From: Antrihabitans stalagmiti | GTDB taxonomy: Bacteria > Actinomycetota > Actinomycetes > Mycobacteriales > Mycobacteriaceae | DNA: 64,000 nucleotides | Assembly: GCF_016482825.1 (NCBI RefSeq) | Contig: NZ_JAEMNV010000002.1 | Coordinates: 248,001-312,000 of the forward strand | Reading direction: 5' to 3' | Shown: positions 10,362-20,100 of the stretch, in pieces | Position numbering within the stretch: position 1 is the stretch's first letter | How the letters are laid out: the number at the start of each line of letters is the position of its first letter | Notes under the pieces: generated by a model | Seen by the model: the letters and a program-made list of their open reading frames with translations, nothing else | Databases searched by the model: none | Told to the model about the DNA's origin: nothing | Made by a program: the position numbers and the translations under genes

Positions 10362-11171
10362 TCAGCCGACGCCGAGAGTCCGGCGTATCTGTCCGGCAAC
10401 ACGCGGCAGTGCGCTGTGTACGAAGAAGTGATCACCGGGAAGCTGCAGCTCAGCAAACCCACCACGCGTGGTCGTCTGCCAATGTGAAGCCGCCTGTGGT
10501 GGTCCGGCTTTGTCGTGTGTGCCTGCGAACGCTGTCACCGGGATGTGCGACGGCTCGCGTGCGCTCCACGTGTACTCCGCCAACAGCTTGAGGTCCGCGC
10601 GCAGTACGGGGAGAAATCGAGCGAGAAGCTCGGGTTCACTGCGTACCGCTGCCGGTATCGCACCGTAACGGCGTTCGACCTCTGCGATCAGCGTCTCGTT
10701 GTCGTCCGGAGGTCGAAAACGATCCTCGTCCAGGTCGTTCGGTGACCGACTCCCCGACACGAAGAGGTGCGCGACCTCGCGGTTGCCGCGGGCGGTCAGC
10801 TCGTGTGCTGTTTCGTAGGCCACGATCGCGCCGAGGCTGTGCCCGAACAATGCCAAAACCCGGTTGTCGCCGGGACTTTCGAGCGCATCGAGCAGGGCTG
10901 CGACGGCGTCGTCCATAGACGGCGCAAAAGGCTCACGCGCACGATTGGCGCGGCCGGCCAAGGTCACAACGGAGACCTCGATCGTCGGTGCCAACGCCGC
11001 CGACCAGGCGCGAAACGTGCTGGGACCGCCACCCGCATGCGGAAAGCAGACCAAACGCACGGCAGCATCCGGAAGCGGCTTCGGACACCACAACGGATTG
11101 TGAGCTGATGTCTCAGGCAAGTTCTGTCGATCCGGATTCGGTGGCGTTGATGTGCACGGCCATGTTTCCAC
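10362..11171 (-). CDS. Type II thioesterase (editing or release)
   Basis: Discrete alpha/beta-hydrolase of about 269 residues, the usual size for PKS/NRPS type II thioesterases. Visible motifs are FPHAGGG (43-49), the nucleophile elbow GHSLG (110-114, Ser112), GTHD (Asp220) and GDHFF (His248), which together make a complete Ser-Asp-His triad. Such enzymes act in trans in the cytoplasm and clear stalled or wrongly decarboxylated acyl groups from ACPs. Because no integrated thioesterase domain is visible, it could also take part in release, but that is speculation. The start is uncertain. The ATG used here overlaps the end of the CCR gene by 59 bases. In-frame TTG codons at residues 18 (8-base overlap) and 27 are alternatives, and family members usually begin only a few residues before the conserved Trp (residue 28 here). 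The gene lies between the CCR and the loading PKS, probably in the same transcript. Confidence 0.9.
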   Translation of the reverse strand: METWPCTSTPPNPDRQNLPETSAHNPLWCPKPLPDAAVRLVCFPHAGGGPSTFRAWSAALAPTIEVSVVTLAGRANRAREPFAPSMDDAVAALLDALESPGDNRVLALFGHSLGAIVAYETAHELTARGNREVAHLFVSGSRSPNDLDEDRFRPPDDNETLIAEVERRYGAIPAAVRSEPELLARFLPVLRADLKLLAEYTWSAREPSHIPVTAFAGTHDKAGPPQAASHWQTTTRGGFAELQLPGDHFFVHSALPRVAGQIRRTLGVG

Positions 11172-12365
11172 TCGGATGCAGATTCTCGTGCAGCAGTTGG
11201 TGATAGAGCCCGACGTCTTCGATGGTGCCGCACGCCGACAGGCATGGCTGCAGGAGGCCGGCGTCGATCAGCTTGATCACTTCTCGGTACTCGCGGAAGT
11301 TCGACGCGTGCGAGCCTTGTAGGCGTTTGGAGCGCATCCAGAGATGCCGAAGGTCGACGTCGCCGTTGTAGCCCGTCGATCCGCCGCAGATGACGACCAT
11401 GCCGCCGTTGTCGCACACATACATCGAGGTGGGCAGCGTGTCCTGACCACTGTGTTCGAGAACGACTTTCGGCAGTTGCCGGGTGCCGAGGATCTCCCAG
11501 ATCGCCTTCCCGAACGCCCGCGCGCCCTTGTGGAAGTGGTTCATGCCCGCTTCGTCGGTCGTGTCGGGGAGCCTGCCCCAATGATCGAACTTGGTCCGGT
11601 CGACCACACCCTCGGCGCCGAGTTCGAGGCAGAATTTCGCACGTTCGTCCGTCGACGCCACCGCGATCGGGATCGCACCGGCTATCCGCGTCAGCTGGAT
11701 CGCCATCGACCCGAGTCCGCCTGCGCCACCCCAGATGAGGACGACCTCCCCCGGCTTGACCACGTTGCCCGGCCACCCGAAGAGCTGCCGGTAGGCGGTT
11801 GGGCCGGTGACCATAAAGCAGGCCGCCTCGGCCCACGTCAGCCGCTTGGGCTTGGGATGGCACTGGAAGTCGGACACCAGACAGAATTGTGCGAAAGACC
11901 CGTAGTCGTCTCGTATCCCCAGGCTCGCATGCTGGTCGAGATCGGGTGGTCCAGACCCGCGCGCACGTCGTCGGCCTGTTCGTCCCACTGCGCACCCGCA
12001 AGCACAACGTGGTCGCCGACCGCGACGCTGGTGACGCCGTCACCGACAGCCCACACGACGCCCGAACCCTCGGACCCGCCGATATGAAAATCTTCGGGTT
12101 GGCCGGCCTTCTGCCGCGCCGAGATGACGTCGACCGGATAGCCGAGCGATGCCCACACGTTGTTGTAGTTGATGCCTGCTGCCATCACCCACACCAGAAC
12201 CTGACCCCGACCGACGGCGGGCGTCTCGACAACTTCGGTTGCGAAGGCGTGCTTCGGATCGCCGAAGCGCTCGCGTCGGATCACGGAGGCGTACATATAT
12301 TTCGGTACCTCCCCGATCGGAGGAACCTCGCCGATCTCGTAGCGTTCCTGCACTCCTACCTCCAT
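11113..12365 (-). pseudogene. Crotonyl-CoA carboxylase/reductase (CCR), interrupted by a one-base frameshift
   Basis: A CCR reductively carboxylates 2-enoyl-CoA with NADPH and CO2 to give ethyl- or alkylmalonyl-CoA, a PKS extender. The N-terminal part (residues 1-152) and the C-terminal part lie in different frames. The break is at 11908-11909, inside the conserved WGYET-DYGSFAQF motif. One extra base there would restore a continuous protein of about 417 residues, close to family length. Visible features are NYNNVW, WGYE, the NADPH loop GGAGGLGS and GSHASN. The Asn, Glu and His of the known CO2 pocket are present, with Tyr where the reference enzyme has Phe. The ATG lies 23 bases after the stop of PKS H. 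A GGAGGT motif sits within the first codons, so the GTG at codon 5 is another possible start. The position beside PKS H, whose AT looks alkylmalonyl-type, fits precursor supply. As read, the protein is truncated. A sequencing error or a real mutation cannot be told apart here. Confidence 0.85.
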
Positions 12366-12388
12366 TGCCGTTGTTTACACCAGTGCCG

Positions 12389-15300
12389 TCAGTTGGCTTG
12401 TTCGGCAAGCTTTTCCAGCAGGTGACCTGCCAGCTCGACCGGCGTCGGGTGTTCGAGGATCATCCGAATCGGTAGCTCGACACCGGTCGCAGCGGCGAGA
12501 CGTTTGCGAATCTGCAGCCCGGAGATCGAGTCCATACCGAGCTCCAGAAACTGTCCCGTCGGCTCGATGTCGTCCACGGAGTCGTATCTGAGCACACTGG
12601 CGATCTCGTTTCTGATCAACTCGACGAGTGTTCGCTCGCGCTCGTCGGTCGACATGGCAGCGAGTTCGACGAGTAGCGAGCTGTTGTCCTTCTCAGCTTG
12701 ATCATGATGTGAGCGCAGCCGCCGGTACTCGGGCAAGTCGGTGAAAAACGCACCCGCCCGCGTCCGCGTCAGTACGGATTCGGGCTGCTCCCAATCGATG
12801 TCGGCAATCAGCACCTCTGTGGCGCCCGATGTGACCAGCTGCTGTACGGCCGCGACGGCGACGGCAGGGTTCATCGGCTTCATGCCGACGATCACGTCGT
12901 CCCCGGTGTCCCAACCGATCGATGTCGCGACCAGCCCGCGTGCCCGGCGTCGCTGGGCCAACGCGGTGAAGTATGCGTTGATTGCAGCGCCTTTCGACCG
13001 ACCCGCGGCACCCCACACGCCGAACCCCGGCGACATCAGAACGAACGCATCGAGCTCGCGGTCGCCCACGACGTCGTCCAGATTTCTCGCGCCGACGGTC
13101 GTGTCGAGCAGCCCGTTCGAGTCGGAATCCAGCAGTGCTACATACGCTTCCGGCTCGACGATATGCAGTACCGCAGTGAGCGAGAACTTCTCGTCGATGC
13201 CGGTGACAAGTCCGGCGACTGCGTCGGCGTTGCCGAGATCGCACTCGCGCACCGTCACTGCAGCAGGCACATCGGCAATGTCGGTGACATCGGATCCGGC
13301 AAGCACGACCTGATCGGCACCAGCGCCGGCGAGCCAACGGGCAACGTCGACGGCTGCCGAACCTGTTCCCGTGACGAGCACGGTCCCCGTCGGCTGCCAG
13401 GCCTGCGGCGCCTTGGTACCCGCCTGCTGAGCGCGGTGGATTCTGCGCGCGAAGACACCGTCGGCACGGATGGCGACCTGATCGTCGTCGCCCTGACTGA
13501 TGACTGCGCACAACGAGTCGAGCACACTCGTCGTCAAGGCTTCCGGTAGATCGACCAGACCTCCCCACCGCTGCGGAAGTTCGGTTGCGGCGACCCGACC
13601 GACACCCCACAGGAGCGCGTGCTCCGGGTCCGGCGCTGCGTCATCCGGTCCGACGGAGACGGCCGAGGTCGTTGCGCACCAGAGCGGAGCCTCGATACTC
13701 AGGTCGTCGAGTGCCTGCGTGAGAAGGACGGCCGACGGGCCTTCGCCACCGACTCCGAGCAGCGACAGGATTCCTGCAGGTCGACCGCCGGTTGTCGTAT
13801 CACGCAGCTGCGCAACGAGATCGGCTCTTTTCGCGTCGGGCGCAAGGTCGATGATCCGGGCATCGCCGAGATGTTCGCCAACGGCGTCCGCAATCCTGGC
13901 CACCCGTTCGTGGTCCTGACCAGCAGCGACGGCGACGTACCAGATACCTCGTTTCGGGGCGACCGGTCGACGAGCGACGCGGTCGAACGTTGTTCGGTAG
14001 CAACACTTGTCGACAGCAGCCGCACGGGTGGAGCGGTTACGCCACGTAGCAAGCTGCGGCAGCACCACGGCAAGGGATTCGGTGTCGGTACTACCGAGCA
14101 GATTCGCCAACCCACGGGCGTCCCCGCGGTCGACAAGCTGCCAGAACCCACTGTCGCGCGCATCCGGTCGCTGGTCGCCTGCTCCGAATTCGTCTGGCAG
14201 CCAGTACCTTTGATGCTGGAACGGATAGGTCGGCAGATCGGGTCGGTACTTTCCGTCCCCACCCGCGTACGATGCGCGCCAATCGACCTGCACACCTTCG
14301 ACGTACAGTTCGGCGGCGGAGGTGTAGAACCGCGCAAGGTCGCCCTGTTCGCGTTGCAACGTGCCACCGGTCAGCACGCGGATCGACATATCACCTGCAA
14401 TCTGTTCGACGGCCGGCAGCAGCACGGGATGCGGGCCGGGCTCGACGAAAGTCCGCCAGCCGGCGCGAATCGCGGATCGCATCGCCGAATCGAACCGCAC
14501 GGTGTTGCGCATGTTCCGGAACCAGTACGCGGCATCGAGCCCGGTCGTGTCGAGTTCGTCGCCGACCACCGTCGAGAAGAACGGCACCTTCGCCGCCTGC
14601 GGCACCGTCCCCGCGAAGGATTCCAGCACCTGATCGCGGAACTGGTCGATAGCACTCGAATGTCCCGCGCCCGTGGCTCCGCGAACGTAACGAACCTTCC
14701 CGCCGAGCGCGGTGAGATCGGCGGCTGCCTCGGAAAGGAGATCGGGAGGACCCGAAATAGTATGAGATTCAGGGGAATTCATGGCAGCGATCGACACCGT
14801 ACCGTCGAAGTGTGCGATGGCACCCTCGATCTGCTCGCCGGAGAGTCCGAGGACCGACGCCATAGTGCCATTGGTCAGGGTCGCTAGCAGCTTGCTGCGA
14901 ATGCCGACGATCTTCGCCGCATCCTCGAGGGACAAGGCACCGGCAACACACGCGGCAGCCACCTCACCCTGCGAATGGCCTACCACGGCAGCGGGAATCA
15001 CCCCGTACGACTTCCACAATTCGGTGAGCGAAACCATCACCGCGAACAGGGTCGGCTGCACGATGTCGACCGTCTCCAACGCGGGCGCACCGGCATCTTG
15101 GCGCAGCACCGCACCGAGCGACCAGCCGGTCCACGGCTCGAGCGCTTGCTCACAGTCGGCGATCGCACGTGCGAAGACGTCCGACTCGGCGAGCAGTTGC
15201 CTACCCATGCCGACCCATTGGCCGCCCTGCCCGGGAAAGATGAATACCGGAGGTCCTGGATTTCGGGAAACCCCCACCGACACATTCGGATTCGCACCGG

Positions 15301-17035
15301 TACCGCGGATCGCGTCCAAGCCGTCCGACAACTCGTCACTCGTCGTTCCGATCACCACAGCGCGGTGCTTGAACGGCACTCGCGATGCCAGTGAATACCC
15401 GATGTCGACCGGGTCGGCTTTCGTTGCCGACAGCCAATCCTGCAACCGCGTCGCCTGCGCCTCCAGCGCCGACTTCGTTCGCGCCGACACCACCCACGGG
15501 ACAAGTCCGACGCTGCGGCGCGCGCTCTCGGAAACATCCGAAACATCGGCGGGAGGCGGCGACGACACGAGAACGTGAGCGTTCGTTCCGCTGACACCGA
15601 ACGACGAGACACCACCGGTCCGTGCCCGATCCTCGCTCCACGCAACAGGTTTCGTGAGCAATCGCATCGCACCCGACGACCAATCGATCTGCGACGACGG
15701 GACCTCGGCATGCAACGTCTGCGGTAGGACCCCGTTGCGCATCGCCATAACAAGCTTGATCACGCCGGCAACGCCCGCCGCGGGCCCCGAGTGGCCGATG
15801 TTCGACTTGATCGACCCGAGCCAGAGCGGCCGGTTCGCGTCTCGATTCCCACCGTAGGCCGCAAGCAGCGCGCCCGCTTCGATCGGGTCGCCGACCGATG
15901 TTCCTGTCCCGTGCGCTTCGACGACATCGACGTCGGCGCCGGTGAGTTGCGCGCTCGCAAGCGCCGCCCTGACCACCTGCTGCTGTGCAAGGCCGTTCGG
16001 CGCCGCCATACCGTTGGACGCACCGTCCTGATTGATGGCGCTGCCCCGGATCACGGCAGCGACCGGATGGCCGTTGCGACGAGCATCGGACAGGCGCTCG
16101 AGCAGCACGATGCCGACGCCCTCGCCCCACCCGGTGCCATCCGCGGTGTCGGCGAACGCCTTGCAGCGGCCATCGGGTGCAGCCGCAAGCCTCGTCATCC
16201 CGAGCAGCATCGGAGTGGACATGATCATCGTGCCGCCTGCGACAGCAAGATTCGTTTCGCCGCTGCGCAACGATCGGCAGGCTTGATGGATTGCCACCAG
16301 CGATGAAGAGCATGCCGTATCGACAGTAATCGCCGGGCCTTCGAAGCCGAATGCATACGCCAGCCGGCCGGACAGCACGCTCGACATACTGCCGGTCATC
16401 ATGTGCGTCGCATCGCCGTCGTCGGGAATGTAGCGCGGCGCTGCTTCGTCGTCGCCGTGAATATGCGATAGGTCGTCGTCCGGCGCTGGTGCCTCTGCCA
16501 CGTCACTGGTCAGGTACTCGTTGTCCGTCTGCACGATCGACGCCAGGTAGTCCAAGCCCGTCGCTCCCATGAACACACCGGTCGGGGTGCCCCGAAGTGT
16601 GGTCGCAGCGATGCCGGCACGCTCGATCGCCTCCCACGTCACTTCGAGCAGCATGCGTTGCTGAGGGTCCATCAACATCGCCTCGCGCGGCGAGATGCCG
16701 AAGAACTGTGAATCGAAACCCGCGATGTCGGACAGAAAGCCGCCTGCCTGGGCGAAGCCACTCTCCAGGCTGCTGGACTTCGTCGCGATGACCTCTCGCA
16801 TCGAGTCCCACCCTCGATCGCTCGGGTAGGGGCCGATGGCATCGACACCGGAATTGACCAATTCCCACAGGTCTTCCGGGGTCCGAATTCCGCCTGGATA
16901 GCGGCATGCCATCGCCACGATCGCGATCGGCTCGTGAGATCGCTCTTCGAACTCGGCGAGACGCCGACGAGACTCCTGCAGGTCCAGCGTGACTTTCCTG
17001 AGGTAGTGCCGCAGTCGCTCCTCGCTCGCAGTCAT
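12389..17035 (-). CDS. PKS H: KS-AT(alkylmalonyl-type)-inactive KR-ACP, likely the last module
   Basis: Single-module type I PKS of 1548 residues, shorter than its neighbours because no DH is present. Order: N-terminal docking helix (LRHYLRK class), KS with Cys242, AT with GHSQG (Ser688) and GAGH (789-792) where malonyl ATs have HAFH, degenerate KR, ACP with LGMDS (Ser1503). The KR has lost its cofactor loop (GTGSAA near residue 1222), and Gly near 1349 replaces the catalytic Tyr, so the beta-keto group should stay. AGH-type signatures occur in ATs for ethylmalonyl and related extenders, and the CCR lies directly downstream. The KS carries an acidic insert of about 32 residues (roughly 175-213). 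The protein ends shortly after the ACP, without the docking tail seen on A to G and without a thioesterase. AAAGGA lies 5 bases before the ATG. Inference: last condensation, adding an alpha-alkyl beta-ketoacyl end. Confidence 0.95.
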   Translation of the reverse strand: MTASEERLRHYLRKVTLDLQESRRRLAEFEERSHEPIAIVAMACRYPGGIRTPEDLWELVNSGVDAIGPYPSDRGWDSMREVIATKSSSLESGFAQAGGFLSDIAGFDSQFFGISPREAMLMDPQQRMLLEVTWEAIERAGIAATTLRGTPTGVFMGATGLDYLASIVQTDNEYLTSDVAEAPAPDDDLSHIHGDDEAAPRYIPDDGDATHMMTGSMSSVLSGRLAYAFGFEGPAITVDTACSSSLVAIHQACRSLRSGETNLAVAGGTMIMSTPMLLGMTRLAAAPDGRCKAFADTADGTGWGEGVGIVLLERLSDARRNGHPVAAVIRGSAINQDGASNGMAAPNGLAQQQVVRAALASAQLTGADVDVVEAHGTGTSVGDPIEAGALLAAYGGNRDANRPLWLGSIKSNIGHSGPAAGVAGVIKLVMAMRNGVLPQTLHAEVPSSQIDWSSGAMRLLTKPVAWSEDRARTGGVSSFGVSGTNAHVLVSSPPPADVSDVSESARRSVGLVPWVVSARTKSALEAQATRLQDWLSATKADPVDIGYSLASRVPFKHRAVVIGTTSDELSDGLDAIRGTGANPNVSVGVSRNPGPPVFIFPGQGGQWVGMGRQLLAESDVFARAIADCEQALEPWTGWSLGAVLRQDAGAPALETVDIVQPTLFAVMVSLTELWKSYGVIPAAVVGHSQGEVAAACVAGALSLEDAAKIVGIRSKLLATLTNGTMASVLGLSGEQIEGAIAHFDGTVSIAAMNSPESHTISGPPDLLSEAAADLTALGGKVRYVRGATGAGHSSAIDQFRDQVLESFAGTVPQAAKVPFFSTVVGDELDTTGLDAAYWFRNMRNTVRFDSAMRSAIRAGWRTFVEPGPHPVLLPAVEQIAGDMSIRVLTGGTLQREQGDLARFYTSAAELYVEGVQVDWRASYAGGDGKYRPDLPTYPFQHQRYWLPDEFGAGDQRPDARDSGFWQLVDRGDARGLANLLGSTDTESLAVVLPQLATWRNRSTRAAAVDKCCYRTTFDRVARRPVAPKRGIWYVAVAAGQDHERVARIADAVGEHLGDARIIDLAPDAKRADLVAQLRDTTTGGRPAGILSLLGVGGEGPSAVLLTQALDDLSIEAPLWCATTSAVSVGPDDAAPDPEHALLWGVGRVAATELPQRWGGLVDLPEALTTSVLDSLCAVISQGDDDQVAIRADGVFARRIHRAQQAGTKAPQAWQPTGTVLVTGTGSAAVDVARWLAGAGADQVVLAGSDVTDIADVPAAVTVRECDLGNADAVAGLVTGIDEKFSLTAVLHIVEPEAYVALLDSDSNGLLDTTVGARNLDDVVGDRELDAFVLMSPGFGVWGAAGRSKGAAINAYFTALAQRRRARGLVATSIGWDTGDDVIVGMKPMNPAVAVAAVQQLVTSGATEVLIADIDWEQPESVLTRTRAGAFFTDLPEYRRLRSHHDQAEKDNSSLLVELAAMSTDERERTLVELIRNEIASVLRYDSVDDIEPTGQFLELGMDSISGLQIRKRLAAATGVELPIRMILEHPTPVELAGHLLEKLAEQAN

Positions 17036-17162
17036 GATTGTCCTTTCGGTGCACCCGATCGACGGAGCATCCTTTTGAATCTAGGTGATCGTTCCGCCCG
17101 TGTGTTGCGAAGTCTCGAGATAGGACGAGCGGGCAATTCACGCCGTTCGGTTATGCGCAGCA

Positions 17163-20100
17163 TCAGAATTCGTCGCCAGCGTCAGCAAGCCCGAGGTCAC
17201 TGTCGATGAAGTCGAACAGCTCGTCGTCGCTCGACGGCACGATCGCCGAGTGTGAGACATCGAATCGTGATGTCAATTGCCGCAGACGCCGGATCGCCTC
17301 CGTGTGCTCGCGGCTTCCGCCGTCCAGATTGGTCAGTGCGGTTTCGATGTCGTCGATCTGCCGGGCTAGGTTCGAGTCTGGGCCATCGGACGTCGGCAAC
17401 GACAGCTGTATGTGTTTCGCCACCGATATCGGGGTGGGATGGTCGAAGGCGATGGTCGCGGGCAGGGTGATTCCTGTTACTCGCGAGAGTCGGTTCCGTA
17501 GTTCGATCGCAGCCAGCGAATCGAAGCCCAGGTCGAGGAAGGCCGTCTCGGGATCGACAGCATCGGGTCCGGGATGGCCGAGCACACCGGCGACGTGAGT
17601 ACGGACGAGATCCGAAAGGACGCGGAGTTGCTCTTCGTCCGACAGACCTACCAGGCTTGCGGCGAGTTCCGCCGCGGCTTCGGCGGCGTGCGCGCCGTCA
17701 CCAGCCGTGACGGGTGATCGCACCAACCCGCGCAGCATCGGCGGCACGGCGCCGAGGGCAGCCACCTGCGCCTCCATCCCCTGCCGATCCAGTCGTGCCG
17801 CAGCGACGGCAGCTCGACCGCTGCCTATGGCCGCGTCCAACAGTCCAAGCGCTTCGGGCTCCGTCATGGCAACGAGTCCCCCGCGACGCATGCGGGCCCG
17901 ACCTGTGTCGTCGAGTTCCGCGGCCATGCCACCCGCCAGGTCCCACAGACCCCACGCGATCGAACACCCTGACAGTCCGAGCGCCGTGCGGTGATCCGCC
18001 AGCGCATCCAGGAATACGTTGGCCGCCGCGTAACTTGCCTGCCCTGGCGCACCGATGGTGCCCGCGACGGAGGAGAAGAGAACAAAACCAGCCACGTCGA
18101 GGTCCTTCGTCAGATCGTGAAGGTGCCACGCACCCATCACTTTCGGCGCCAACACGGTCGACACACGCTGCGCATCCAGCGAGGCCAGCATGCCGTCGTC
18201 GAGGACACCGGCAGCGTGCACTACGGCGGTCAACGGGTGTGCTGGATCGATACCCGACACCAAGGCTGCCACCGAATCTCGTTCTGCCACATCGCAGGCC
18301 ACCCACCGAACCGTGGCACCGAGTTCGGCAAGTTCCGTGCTGACCTCAGCTGCACCGGCCACCGCACCGCCACGGCGGCCCGCCATCACGACATGTCGGA
18401 TGCCGCACTCGGACACCAGATGTCGCGCGACGACGATGCCCAATGCTCCTGCGCCACCGGTGATCAACACCGTTCCCTCGGCATCCCAACCGAGTTCGTT
18501 TCGTTCGCCGGATACCGCCACCGGCGCGAGCCGCGGTGCCGATATCCGACCTTGTCGGACAGCAAGCTGGGATTCGGCGCCCGCGACCGCCGCCGCCCAT
18601 ATAGCGGACGGTATCGGTCCGCTTTCCGAGTGACCGTCCAGATCCACGAGGACGAATCGCCCTGGATACTCCATCTGCGCGCTACGAACCAAGCCCCACA
18701 GTGGCGCCTGCGCGACACCCTCGACCACATCGCCTGCAGCAGCGGCGATTGCACCCTCGGTCACGACAAGCAATGGAATTTTCGCGACCTCGGCCGTGTG
18801 ACTCCAGGCCTGCAGCAGCTCCAATACCCGGACCGTCAGTTCCTGCGCAGCATCCGGGACCGGACCCGTGGCGAGCCCAGCGCAGGGCAGCACCACAGCA
18901 ACGGGTGGCCGCGCTCCTTCGCCGAGCGCCTCGACCACCCCTGCGATATCGGCGAACCAACGCACACCGATACCCACCTCGGCTGGATCCCCAATTCCCC
19001 ATAGTGGCCCGGATAGTCCCGAACCAACCTGCACCCCAACCCAATTGACGCCATAGAGGGATTGCCGGCCACCAGCCGCAGCCAGCTGCTGCCTGGACAC
19101 GGAGACCAAGACGACTGCATCGACGCTCACGACGGGACGCCCCGCCGGATCGACCGCCGTCAGCTCCAGCCGATCGCCATTGCGCCGCAGGCTAACTCGC
19201 AACCGAGCCGAATCCGCTCCACCGACGGACACGCCTTGGAACGAAAACGGCAACCACACTCTGCCGCCACCGAGGTCCGTATCCGACTGCGGTGCAGCGG
19301 CTTCCGCGACCGCCCACGCGTGCACGGCTGCATCGAACGCGGCCGGATGCACTCCGTACCCGGAGGCTGCGCTGCCATCGGTTTCGATGTCGGCGAACAC
19401 TTCGTCCCCACGTCGCCACAGTTGGCGCACACCTCGGAACGCCGGTCCGTAGCCGTAGCCGATCTCTGCTAGCCGCGTGTAGCCGGCAGCAACGTCGACT
19501 GCAATTGCGTCCTCGGGCGGCCAGACAGTCGATTGCTCGGACATCGGTGCTGATAGCGATGCTGATATCGAGCCGGACGCGTGCCGCACCCACGCCGCCG
19601 AATCTGCCTCGGATGCGTCATCGCTGTCCGGACGGGAGTGCACTGCCACCGGACGATGCCCTGAGTCGCCTGCGCTGACAACCACGCGTACAACCACATC
19701 GTGCTCGGCAAGTACCAGCGGATCCTCGAGTACAAGTTCGTCCACGCGGTCGTAGCCGAGCAATCGGGCTGCTGCAGAAACCAACTCGACGAGGCCGGTG
19801 CCGGGCAGCAACATCGTCCCGAAGACGACGTGATCGGAAAGCCAACGCTGCGACGAGGTCGACAACCGCCCTGTGAACACGACCTCCCCTCCGGGAACTG
19901 CAACCAGCGCGCGAAGCAACGGATGCTCCACTGCGGTCACACCGAGGCTGCCTACATCACCTGCCGACACTGCAGGCGACAGCCAATAGCGTTGGCGTTG
20001 AAACGCATACGACGGCAAATCCACCCGCTGCGCACCCTGCCCCGCAAAGAACTGCACCCAATCCACCGCGACGCCATGGCAATGCGCATCCGCCACCGCC

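Noticed and set aside
11113-12365. Two separate overlapping reductase genes instead of one frameshifted CCR
   Set aside because: Each half lacks what the other supplies: the N-terminal substrate/CO2 region in one, the NADPH loop and C-terminus in the other. They join exactly within one conserved motif, so a single broken gene is the better reading.
12389-17035. A polyenoyl tetramic acid pathway
   Set aside because: A beta-ketoacyl polyene end would suit this, but no NRPS condensation, adenylation or thiolation domain is seen, and the alpha-alkyl group predicted for PKS H would block the usual ring closure.
17036-17162. A promoter in the gap before PKS H
   Set aside because: The 127 bases hold A/T-rich patches, but no -35/-10 pair with proper spacing could be found. 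The AAAGGA ribosome site is the only supported element.
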